Shown here: positions 1-7,417 of the stretch, one piece after another
Layout: each line of letters opens with the position of its first letter
Position numbering within the stretch: the first letter of the stretch is position 1
Assembly: GCA_052143575.1 (NCBI GenBank)
Contig: JBKQSP010000084.1
Location: forward strand, 1 to 64,000
Source of the DNA: JAKACA01 sp052143575
GTDB lineage: Bacteria; Actinomycetota; Acidimicrobiia; Acidimicrobiales; Bog-793
Direction of reading: 5' to 3'
DNA length: 64,000 nt
The notes under the pieces: generated by a model
What the model was told of the DNA's origin: nothing
Database searches by the model: none
The model's input: only the letters and a program-made list of their open reading frames with translations
Position numbers and translations under genes: made by a program

Positions 1-1
1 C

Positions 2-376
2 GAAGCCAAGGCGTGGACGACACGGCTGGCCGGCTTGCGGGCCGACTACAAGCGCGGCATCCCGGCGCTCGACAAGGCGGCCGGCGGGGACTTCACAACG
101 GCTTCCCTGACGCGCCGCGACGCCGCCCTCGTCAAGAACCCCGGCGGCTTCACGACGCTGCTCTTCGGCCATGCCATCGAGGCTATGTACTCGGCACCCG
201 AGTACGGCGGAAACGCCGACCTCGTCGGATGGAAGGACATCGACTTCCCCGGGGACGTGCAGCCGCGCGGCTACACGCCCGCCGAGGTGACCGACTCGGA
301 CGGTCCCGACCCGTACGTGCCCGATGCCATCGCCAGCAAGCTGCTGTCGCTCATCGCCGTCTCCAACGAGAAGTGA
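2..376 (+). CDS. Gluconate 2-dehydrogenase subunit 3-like protein (C-terminal part, cut by window edge)
   Basis: The reading frame is already open at the left edge, so the start and any Tat signal lie outside the window. About 124 residues remain. The FTTLLFGHAIEAMYS segment, the YGGNADLVGWKDIDFPGD segment and the ending PRGYT match the small subunit of membrane-bound gluconate/sorbitol/fructose dehydrogenases, where YGGN..L.GW.....PG is a family hallmark. These subunits are exported and hold the flavin subunit at the membrane. The GMC oxidoreductase starts 10 bases downstream, as expected for a translationally linked two-subunit dehydrogenase. The identification rests on motif resemblance and gene order. 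The substrate cannot be read from this subunit. Confidence 0.75.
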   Translation, partial: EAKAWTTRLAGLRADYKRGIPALDKAAGGDFTTASLTRRDAALVKNPGGFTTLLFGHAIEAMYSAPEYGGNADLVGWKDIDFPGDVQPRGYTPAEVTDSDGPDPYVPDAIASKLLSLIAVSNEK

Positions 377-386
377 CGGTGCTCTC

Positions 387-2075
387 ATGACGACCCGTAC
401 CGTCGTCGTCGGCAGCGGCGCCGGCGCCGCCACGGCCGCCATGGTGTTGGCGGGTGCCGGCCACGACGTCACGATCCTCGAGAAGGGCAGGAACTTCTTC
501 ACCGACCTGCAGGCGCAGCGGCCCGGGACGCTCTTCTCGAACGACGAGTTGAAGATGAACCGCAACTTCGCCGCTCCCGACCCCGTCACCGATCCTCGCG
601 TCTTTCGGACCTCGGAGTCTGACACCTCGCCCTACATCGGGTCCGTACAACCGCTCGCCCAGACCGTCGGCGGTGGCACCGTTCACTGGGACGCCAAGAC
701 GCCGCGTTTCTGGGACATCGACTTCAAGAAGCGATCCCTCCTCGGCCCGATCGACGGCGCCGCCATCGAAGACTGGCCGTTCGAGTACAGCGAGATCGCC
801 CCGTACTACGAGCAGGTCGAGCAGCTCATCGGCGTGCAGGGTGACGTCGCCCGGCTGCCGGAGCTCACGCTCTCGCACGCCCCCCGCTCGGGGCCGTTCC
901 CGATGCCGCCCGGTCCGCCGCAGTACTCCTCCCTCGTGGTCGCGGGCGGCTGCACGAGAGTAGGCCTCCACCCCTTCCCGGCCGCCATGGCGATCACGAG
1001 CCAGCAGTACGACGGGCGGCCGGCGTGCAACAACTGCGGTTTCTGCACGGGCTACGGGTGCACGATCCAGGCGCGTGTCGGCGCGCTCGCCCCGTTGCGC
1101 CACGCGCTGGCGTCGGGAGCCGAGCTCATGGCGACCTCGAACGTCGTCCGCGTCGAGACGAGCGGCGGTCGGGCGACGGGGGTGACCTGGATCGATGCCT
1201 CCGGCGAGCGCCACACGATGGCCGCCGACCAGGTCGTGATCGGCGGCAACGCCGTCGAGTCCTCCCGATTGGCCCTCCTCTCCGGGCTTCCGGATCCCCA
1301 TGGCGTCGCCGGCCGCTACATGCTGTTCCACTGGTTCACGGACGGCTCGGGCATTTTCCTGGAGGAGCGCCTGCACGCCCACCGAGGCCGCGATCACACC
1401 CACGACATCGACGATTTCGCCGATCCGGACTTCCCCGGCGCTCGTGCCGCCGCCCGCGCCGCCGGCCTTCCGTACTTCCGCGCCGGCAAGATCGAGCTCG
1501 GTGGCACGGACCGCCCGCTCGACGAAGCCGCCCAGTACCAGCAGATCCTCCAGATCGTCGCCCCCGAGAAACCCTTCGGCGCCGCCTTCAAGCGCCTCAT
1601 GCGGGCCAGCCTGCTACGGGACCGCCTTCTCGGGCTCACGCTCATGGGAGAGGACCTTCCCTACGCCTCCAATCGGGTGGATCTCGACCCCTCCGTGCGC
1701 GACTGGCGCGGGCTGCCGGTCGCCCGCATCACCTATGCGCCCGGGCGCCACGAGCTCGCCGCCCAGGCGTTCTACATGCCATGGATCGTGCGCCTCTTGA
1801 AGGCATCGGGGGCGAGCGCCGCCATCGCCCTGCCGGAGGATCCATCGCAACGCTTCCCGATCGGGGCGGCCGTCACGGTCCAGACGGCGCACGTCATGGG
1901 GGGCATGCGGATGGGTCTCGATCCGAAGACCTCCGTCACCGACGGCACGGGGCGCCATCATTTCCTGGACAACGTCTTCGTGGCCGACGGAGGCGTCTTC
2001 CCGACCGCCGGCGGCCACAACCCCACGCTGACGATCATGGCGACGGCGCTGCGCAACGCCCAGCACTGGGTGTGA
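387..2075 (+). CDS. GMC-family FAD-dependent dehydrogenase, large subunit
   Basis: A 562-residue flavoprotein that oxidises an alcohol or sugar hydroxyl. The N-terminal VVVGSGAGAATAAMVL is the FAD-binding dinucleotide fold. The C-terminal GMC domain carries AHVMGGMRMG (His502) and TAGGHNPTLTI (His544), the usual active-site pair region. The ATG at 387 starts directly on the FAD fold; a longer in-frame start at 324 would overlap the upstream gene. Four cysteines at 214, 217, 220 and 225 (C-x2-C-x2-C-x4-C) lie in the loop region where FAD-glucose and fructose dehydrogenase large subunits bind a 3Fe-4S cluster, which suggests internal electron transfer; cluster binding is inference. The upstream gene supplies the small subunit. 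No multihaem cytochrome subunit follows, so the electron acceptor is unknown. The substrate is undetermined. Confidence 0.88.
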   Translation: MTTRTVVVGSGAGAATAAMVLAGAGHDVTILEKGRNFFTDLQAQRPGTLFSNDELKMNRNFAAPDPVTDPRVFRTSESDTSPYIGSVQPLAQTVGGGTVHWDAKTPRFWDIDFKKRSLLGPIDGAAIEDWPFEYSEIAPYYEQVEQLIGVQGDVARLPELTLSHAPRSGPFPMPPGPPQYSSLVVAGGCTRVGLHPFPAAMAITSQQYDGRPACNNCGFCTGYGCTIQARVGALAPLRHALASGAELMATSNVVRVETSGGRATGVTWIDASGERHTMAADQVVIGGNAVESSRLALLSGLPDPHGVAGRYMLFHWFTDGSGIFLEERLHAHRGRDHTHDIDDFADPDFPGARAAARAAGLPYFRAGKIELGGTDRPLDEAAQYQQILQIVAPEKPFGAAFKRLMRASLLRDRLLGLTLMGEDLPYASNRVDLDPSVRDWRGLPVARITYAPGRHELAAQAFYMPWIVRLLKASGASAAIALPEDPSQRFPIGAAVTVQTAHVMGGMRMGLDPKTSVTDGTGRHHFLDNVFVADGGVFPTAGGHNPTLTIMATALRNAQHWV

Positions 2076-2210
2076 GGCTCCAGCTCGCCTCCACGACCGG
2101 CGGCCGGTCGGCTCTTCCCGTCGGCGCCTGACACGAACCCGGTGAGGGCGTAGAGTCACGGCTGGAGAGCCGGCGTGATCTCCGTTCGCTCGTGAGGAGA
2201 GGTCGAGTTC

Positions 2211-3947
2211 ATGCCGGAACGTCCAGCTGTGCCCGCTGGGACGCATGCAGCCTCCACGATCGAGGTCGACTTCGGCTCGTTCGTTGCAGACTCTGCGGAC
2301 GTGAACACGGTCGAGACGACCGAAGGTGTCTACCGTTACGTCTCTCGGGGATGCCAGCTCACCTATGGGTGGAGTCCGAGCGAGCTCGAAGGCCGCCTCG
2401 CAGATGACTTCGTCCACCCGGACGATCTCAATTCGGCGCAGACGGCGCGTCGCGAGCTGCTCACGTCGCGTTTCTCCACGACGACCTATCGCTTCCGCTG
2501 CCGGGACGGGTCCTACCGATGGACGGAGTCAACCGGGCGGCTCGTCGAGAAGCTCGGTCTGAGCATGGTCGTCTCGACCCTGCGTGACACCCATGCGCGC
2601 CGGGCTCGGGAGGAGATTCTCCTCCGGCAGGCACGTACCGACCCGCTCACGGGCCTGGCCAACCGATCCGTGCTGATGGATCGACTGCACCAGGGGCTTC
2701 GGCGCTTGCAGCGGACGGGCGGGGGCCTCGCTCTGCTCTACGTCGATGTCGACCGTTTCAAGGTGATCAACGACTCCTTGGGTCACCGAATCGGCGACCA
2801 GCTGCTGATGACGCTGGCGGGTCGCCTTGCCCATGCTCTCCGGCCGGCCGACACCATCGCCCGCCTCGGCGGCGACGAGTTCGCAATCGTTGCCGAGGAC
2901 GTCGTTGACGAGGGGGCGGCACTCGAGCTGGCCGGCCGCATCATCGCCGCGGGCGGCCGCGCCTTTCAGATCGACGGTGAGGCATTCGAGTGCACCTTCA
3001 GCGTGGGGATCGCCTGGACGGGCGACGCCGACAGGGATCCCGGAGAGCTGCTGCGGGAGGCGGATCTCGCCCTTTACCGAGCCAAGGACCTTGGCCGTGA
3101 CCGGGCTGAGCTGTTCGACGAACACCTCCAGGCCACGGCCGCCGGCCGCCTGATGACCGAGCAGCTGCTCGGGCGCGCCATAACCGAGCGGCGCATTGTC
3201 GTCGAGTACCAGCCGGTCCAAGACTTGAGAAGCGATATGACCGTCGGCGTCGAAGCGCTCGTGCGGGTGAGAGAGACCAACGGTCGCCTCTTGTACCCGG
3301 CATCCTTTATCGACGTGGCCGAAGAGACGGGCCAACTCATCGCCATTGACGAGATTGTGCTGACGGACGCCATCGAGCGCGCCCGCCGCTGGCATGCCGA
3401 GTTTCCACAGAGTGGATTCGCCGAAGTGGCGATCAACATCACAGCACGCCACCTGGCCGACTCGCTCTTCCCACAAGCGGTCATTGACAGGCTCGACGAA
3501 GCAGGGCTCCCGCACGACCACCTCCATATCGAACTCACCGAGCGCACCTTGATCGAAGCGTCCAGTTCCGCCATGCATGGCTTGCGGGCGCTGCGCGATG
3601 CCGAGCTGCGGGTGGGACTCGACGACTTCGGCACGGGTTTCTCGTCGCTTGCCTATCTCCGTCAGTTTCCTCTTGACTTCGTCAAGATCGACCGCGCCTT
3701 CGTTCAGGATCTCGAGCGCGATCCGCGTGAACGAGCCATCGTGCAAGCCGTGGTCGCCCTTGCCCACGCCCTGGACCTGACGGTGGTGGCCGAGGGTGTG
3801 GAGACGCCGAGCCAGCTTCGCGTCCTCAAGGAGCTCGAGTGCGACCGCGCTCAGGGTTTCTTGTTCAGCTCTTCGAAGAGCCCGGAACGGATCAGCGAAA
3901 TGGTCGCCGGCGGTGCCTTTGCGGACTCCGGAGTGCCTCGCGATTGA
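2211..3947 (+). CDS. PAS-GGDEF-EAL cyclic di-GMP turnover protein
   Basis: A 578-residue signalling protein that should make and/or degrade cyclic di-GMP. A PAS sensor domain spans about residues 35-135, including YGWSPSELEG and HPDDLNSAQ. A GGDEF domain follows at about 150-300 with an intact RLGGDEF and an upstream RxxD inhibitory site (RPAD, five residues before GGDEF). An EAL domain spans about 310-565 with intact signatures: VEALVRV, NITARHL, ELTER, DDFGTG and AEGVET. All key residues for both activities look present, so a bifunctional enzyme is possible; the net direction cannot be read from sequence. There is no signal peptide or membrane segment, so it is cytoplasmic. GAGGAGAGG lies a few bases before the ATG. 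It stands alone between unrelated genes. Confidence 0.93.
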   Translation: MPERPAVPAGTHAASTIEVDFGSFVADSADVNTVETTEGVYRYVSRGCQLTYGWSPSELEGRLADDFVHPDDLNSAQTARRELLTSRFSTTTYRFRCRDGSYRWTESTGRLVEKLGLSMVVSTLRDTHARRAREEILLRQARTDPLTGLANRSVLMDRLHQGLRRLQRTGGGLALLYVDVDRFKVINDSLGHRIGDQLLMTLAGRLAHALRPADTIARLGGDEFAIVAEDVVDEGAALELAGRIIAAGGRAFQIDGEAFECTFSVGIAWTGDADRDPGELLREADLALYRAKDLGRDRAELFDEHLQATAAGRLMTEQLLGRAITERRIVVEYQPVQDLRSDMTVGVEALVRVRETNGRLLYPASFIDVAEETGQLIAIDEIVLTDAIERARRWHAEFPQSGFAEVAINITARHLADSLFPQAVIDRLDEAGLPHDHLHIELTERTLIEASSSAMHGLRALRDAELRVGLDDFGTGFSSLAYLRQFPLDFVKIDRAFVQDLERDPRERAIVQAVVALAHALDLTVVAEGVETPSQLRVLKELECDRAQGFLFSSSKSPERISEMVAGGAFADSGVPRD

Positions 3948-4026
3948 GGTCCGCCCGAGGTGGCGGACGCTCCGCTGACCAGGTGGCGCCGCGGCACCCG
4001 TAGCCGTCGGCCCTCAGTCTCGCCGG

Positions 4027-5208
4027 CTACGAACCGACCCCCAGCATGAGGGCACTCGTCGGTACCCCCGTCCCCCCGGTGACGAGCACATGCTCGGCGC
4101 CGGCAACCTGATTCACCGCGCTCCCCCGCACCTGTCGGACACCTTCGGCAATGCCGTTCATGCCGTGCAGGTAGGCCTCTCCCAGCTGCCCACCGTGCGG
4201 GTTGATGGGTAGCCGTCCGCCGATCTCGATGTTCCCGTCGGCGATGAAGTGCCGCGCCTCGCCCCGCTCGCAGAAGCCGAACTCTTCGATCTGGGGAAGC
4301 ACGAACGGCGTGAAGTGGTCGTAGAAGACAGCCGTCTTCACGTCGGCGGGGCCAAGACCCGACGTCTCCCAGATCTGGCGGGCACACGCACCCATCTCGG
4401 GCAAGCCCGTGAGGGACTCCCGGAAGTACGACCGCATCATCTGCTGGTCGTCGGCCATCCCCTGCGCTGCCGCTTCGATCACCACGGGCTTCTGCTTGAG
4501 ATCACGGGCGCGTTCCAGGCTCGTCACGAGGATGGCTTGACCGCCGTCGGTTTCTTGGCAGCAGTCGAGCAGGTGGAGGGGCTCGACGATGTAACGGCTC
4601 GCTTGGTGCTCCTCGAGCGTGATGGGCTTGCCGTAGAAGTGCGCCGCCGGGTTCGTGGCGGCGTGGCGGCGGTCAGCCACGGCGACCCGGCCGAAGTCCT
4701 CGCTCGTGACGCCGTGCTCGTGCATGATGCGTCGCGCGAACATGGCCACCCAGGAAGCCGGCGTCAGCAAGCCGAACGGCGACGTCCAGGCGTACTGCGC
4801 CTCTTCCGCCGTGGCCGACGCCGGTCGCGTCTGCACGCCCGTGCCGAAGCGGTGACCGGAGCGCTCGTTGAAGGCCCGGTAACAGAGCACGTAGTCGGCC
4901 ACACCCTCGTTTACCGCCATGGCCGCCATCTGCACCGTGGCGCAGGGCGCTCCGCCCCCGAAATGGATCCGGCTGAAATGGCGGAGCTCGGCGATGCCGA
5001 GTAGCCGCATCAGCTCGTTCTCCGGGTTGGTCTCCATCGTGAAGGTCGAGAGACCGTTCACCTTGCTCGCCGGCACTCCGGCGTCCTCGAGCGCCGCCAC
5101 GCACGACTCCAGCGCCAGTCGCAGCTCGCTCCGCCCGGAGCGCTTGGAGAACTCCGTGGCGCCGATGCCGCAGACGGCCGTCCTGCCGGCGTAGGCGTGG
5201 CGGCTCAC
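4027..5208 (-). CDS. Thiolase-fold lipid-transfer-type protein, Ltp2-like retro-aldolase candidate
   Basis: A 393-residue thiolase-superfamily protein of the SCP-x/Ltp branch. It shows GIGATEFSKRSGR at the N-terminus, IHFGGGAPCATVQMAAMA in the middle, and the C-terminal NPHGGQLGEAYLHGMNG and LVTGGTGVPTSALML typical of Ltp proteins rather than condensing thiolases. In mycobacterial cholesterol side-chain breakdown, Ltp2 pairs with the DUF35 domain of ChsH2 and cleaves the hydrated acyl-CoA by a retro-aldol reaction. Here the upstream gene encodes a DUF35 domain, and the two genes overlap by GTGA (GTG start), which strongly suggests a physical complex. It is the third gene of the MarR-hydratase-aldolase operon. 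The substrate is inferred to be a branched or steroid-like acyl-CoA; a different short acyl-CoA is possible. Confidence 0.85.
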   Translation of the reverse strand: MSRHAYAGRTAVCGIGATEFSKRSGRSELRLALESCVAALEDAGVPASKVNGLSTFTMETNPENELMRLLGIAELRHFSRIHFGGGAPCATVQMAAMAVNEGVADYVLCYRAFNERSGHRFGTGVQTRPASATAEEAQYAWTSPFGLLTPASWVAMFARRIMHEHGVTSEDFGRVAVADRRHAATNPAAHFYGKPITLEEHQASRYIVEPLHLLDCCQETDGGQAILVTSLERARDLKQKPVVIEAAAQGMADDQQMMRSYFRESLTGLPEMGACARQIWETSGLGPADVKTAVFYDHFTPFVLPQIEEFGFCERGEARHFIADGNIEIGGRLPINPHGGQLGEAYLHGMNGIAEGVRQVRGSAVNQVAGAEHVLVTGGTGVPTSALMLGVGS

Positions 5209-6656
5209 GACCGCCCTCCGGTAGGTAGCGACAGCTCCACGGTGGCGACGGCGTGATCGCCGAGCGAGTCACCGGCTCTCATGCCCACCGTCGTCGTTCC
5301 GTGCTCGGCATCCACTGCCGTCACACGGCCGGAGAACGTCAGCAGGTCACCCGGGAAACCGGGCGCCCCCAGGCGCACTCGGATGGAGCGGAAGATCGCC
5401 TCCGGGCCGGCCCAGTCGGACACGACACGCTGCAGCAGCCCGACGGACGTGTTGATGTTGAGGAACACGTCCTTCGACCCTTCACGCTCTGCCACGGCGC
5501 GGTCGTGGTGAACCGGCGTGTAGTCCCGAGTGGCGATGGCTCCGGCGACCACGAGCGTCGTCGTGATCGGCAGTGAGCACAACGGCACGGCGTCGCCGAC
5601 GCTGAGATCCTGCAGCTGCAGGGTGGTGAGGGCACGCGTCGGCTTCGGCGCCCGGAACTGCGGCAGCGGCAGCATGCCGCCGTCCAGCCAGCACAACTCG
5701 AGGTGCATCCCGATGCTGACGTCGGTGTGCGGGTCGAGGCCGACGAGGTTGGCGACGACGCGGACGCCTTCGTCCAATTCGACGAGCCCGACGGTCAACG
5801 GATACGAGAAACCCGCCACTCTCGGGTGCTCGGGCACCGCGAAGCTGTAGAGCCGGCCGCCCCCAGAGGCCACGGCCCATCCCATCTCGAACGAGCCGCA
5901 GTGCGGGCAGCGCGGCCCGGGAGGCATGAGGAGGCGTCCGCAGCCGAGGCAGCGCTGGATGCGGAGCTCATGTCGTTGGGCGCCCTCCCAGAAGAACCGA
6001 TTGTCGTCGTTGAGGGCGGGCTGGGGACGTAAGGCCGGGTCTGGGTCGGGCGCTGACCCTGCCCCCTGCGCCGCAGTCGCTCCTGTGCTGGAGTCCGCCG
6101 GCGCCGCCGGCGTGGCCGGCTCTCGCGCTTCTGGCTCTCGTGGCTCTGGACGGAACAGCAGGATGCGGAACATCAAGTCGCCGACGTGCTCGCCGTGCTG
6201 GTTCGTGAAGCGGTGACGGGTCGTGAGGAAGTGCCCAGGCCCTCTTGCCGTGCGCTTTCTCGGGGAGACGGCGTCGAGGACCTCGACGTTGGAGATCAGC
6301 TCTCCACACCGCAGATAGCGAGGAAACTCCAGCTCCGTGTTGACGGCCACGATCGAGTCGAAGCCCTGTGAGAACAGGCGCTCCATCACGCCGGTGCGCG
6401 GGCTTCCGGAGCCTCGCACGAAGGAAAGCCCGGCGCGATCCCAGACGTCGAGCATCGCCGGCGGCGCCACGATCCCGCCGTGCACAGAGGCGGCGGCGAA
6501 GTCCGGATCCGTGTACGACGGGTTGCCATCGCCCATGGCATCACACCAGTGGGCGATCATGGCCTCGTTGACGGCATGGCGAGCTCGAACCGGTGAACCG
6601 GACCTGCCGACGTATTCGCCGAATTCGTCCTCCCCCCGTGCCTCCGTTGACGTCAT
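5205..6656 (-). CDS. Three-domain fusion: MaoC-like hydratase, DUF35, MaoC hydratase (ChsH2-ChsH1-like)
   Basis: A 483-residue fusion. Residues about 15-165 form a MaoC/FAS1-type hot-dog domain with GDGNPSYTD, where the usual catalytic His position is Tyr, so this half is probably structural or acyl-binding. An Ala/Pro-rich linker follows at about 170-210. Residues about 215-335 are a DUF35 domain with a zinc ribbon (CLGCG and CPHCG) and an OB-fold (FSYPLTVGLVELDEG). Residues about 340-480 are a second MaoC domain with ATRDYTPVHHD, which holds the Asp-x4-His hydratase pair. In mycobacteria the first two domains are ChsH2 and the third is ChsH1, two subunits of one enoyl-CoA hydratase. Here they are one chain. 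It overlaps both neighbours by 4 bases, between MarR and the Ltp2-like aldolase. Confidence 0.87.
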   Translation of the reverse strand: MTSTEARGEDEFGEYVGRSGSPVRARHAVNEAMIAHWCDAMGDGNPSYTDPDFAAASVHGGIVAPPAMLDVWDRAGLSFVRGSGSPRTGVMERLFSQGFDSIVAVNTELEFPRYLRCGELISNVEVLDAVSPRKRTARGPGHFLTTRHRFTNQHGEHVGDLMFRILLFRPEPREPEAREPATPAAPADSSTGATAAQGAGSAPDPDPALRPQPALNDDNRFFWEGAQRHELRIQRCLGCGRLLMPPGPRCPHCGSFEMGWAVASGGGRLYSFAVPEHPRVAGFSYPLTVGLVELDEGVRVVANLVGLDPHTDVSIGMHLELCWLDGGMLPLPQFRAPKPTRALTTLQLQDLSVGDAVPLCSLPITTTLVVAGAIATRDYTPVHHDRAVAEREGSKDVFLNINTSVGLLQRVVSDWAGPEAIFRSIRVRLGAPGFPGDLLTFSGRVTAVDAEHGTTTVGMRAGDSLGDHAVATVELSLPTGGRS

Positions 6657-7240
6657 GACGGCTCAGGTCCCGTCACTCGGGCCGCCCGCAGCCCCGCCAC
6701 GAGACGGGTGAGAAGGTCGGCCAGTCGCTTGCGGTCGGCGGCAGACATGTCGGAGAGGGCCGAGGCGAGCTGCGAGCGCATGAGGTCGAGGATTCGAGCT
6801 CGGGCGCGCATGCCCTCGTCCGTCAACACCATGAGGTTGACTCGCCCATCGGTATCGTCGGCATGGCGCCTCACAAACCCGGCGGCCTCGAGATGGCTGA
6901 GGGCTCGACTGGCAGCCGGCTGACTGACATCGGCCCACTCGGCCAGCTTGGAGACCGGAGTTGGGCCCCGCTCTGCCAGCCATCCGAGGAAGCTCAGCTG
7001 CGTGCGAGACAGCCGAAGCCCCGCCGCCCTCACTCGCGCCTCGTGGACCCGGATGGAACCCGTGAGGCGCAGGAGGTCTGCCAGGGTCCCCTCGATCCGG
7101 CTGATGTCGTGGGCCACGGCGCCGGAACGGGCCGGCGGCGGCGCCGGCGGGCTGAGGCGACCGGTGGAGGCCGGCGGCGAGGCTGCGCGAGCCGGCGGCG
7201 AGGCTGCGCGAGCCGGCATGGCCAACCGGGAGGCTGTCAT
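6653..7240 (-). CDS. MarR-family transcriptional regulator of the hydratase-aldolase operon
   Basis: A winged-helix repressor. The recognition helix region is SQPAASRALSHLEAAGFV, followed by the wing RRHADDTDGRVNLMVLT. The stop codon overlaps the ATG of the hydratase fusion (ATGA), so regulator and enzymes are co-translated. Acyl-CoA or free-acid ligands are common for MarR proteins beside such enzymes, but the ligand here is unknown. The first 40 residues are an Ala/Pro-rich extension made partly by a 21-base tandem duplication; a GTG at 7117 (V42) would remove it and start just before the conserved helix, so the true start is uncertain. A palindrome 22 bases upstream of the longer start is the probable autoregulatory operator. 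Confidence 0.88.
   Translation of the reverse strand: MTASRLAMPARAASPPARAASPPASTGRLSPPAPPPARSGAVAHDISRIEGTLADLLRLTGSIRVHEARVRAAGLRLSRTQLSFLGWLAERGPTPVSKLAEWADVSQPAASRALSHLEAAGFVRRHADDTDGRVNLMVLTDEGMRARARILDLMRSQLASALSDMSAADRKRLADLLTRLVAGLRAARVTGPEPS
7170..7217. repeat. 21-base tandem duplication inside the MarR N-terminal extension
   Basis: Two identical 21-base copies lie at 7170-7190 and 7191-7211, followed by six bases of a third. In the MarR frame they encode a doubled AASPPAR unit. A recent in-frame duplication in a poorly conserved N-terminal extension fits a start codon that really lies downstream, at 7117. Confidence 0.85.
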
Positions 7241-7261
7241 CGGGGCATCGCCTCCATCTTA

Positions 7262-7279
7262 CGGTTAGATGCATAACCG
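7262..7279. promoter_or_regulatory. Probable MarR operator (CGGTTA-N6-TAACCG)
   Basis: CGGTTAGATGCATAACCG is an inverted repeat with perfect 6-base arms and a 6-base centre, a size typical of MarR boxes. It sits 22 bases upstream of the longer MarR start and is unusually AT-rich for its surroundings. It would let the MarR protein repress its own operon. A rightward promoter for the HNH gene at 7418 could share this region. Confidence 0.6.
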
Positions 7280-7417
7280 ATGCAACTTCTTGCTCTGGCT
7301 CGAGCCGTGACACACCCCGCTGATAACCTACGAACACGTGTTCTGGTGCGGTCTCCGCCGGACAGGTTTCGCGCTTGGCGCCTTCGGTTTCGGGTCGGTT
7401 CTGACTGAGGAGCGGAC

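Noticed and set aside
351..1403. 350-codon frame opposite the GMC dehydrogenase
   Set aside because: Antisense shadow of a conserved gene, with no recognisable domain or ribosome-binding site.
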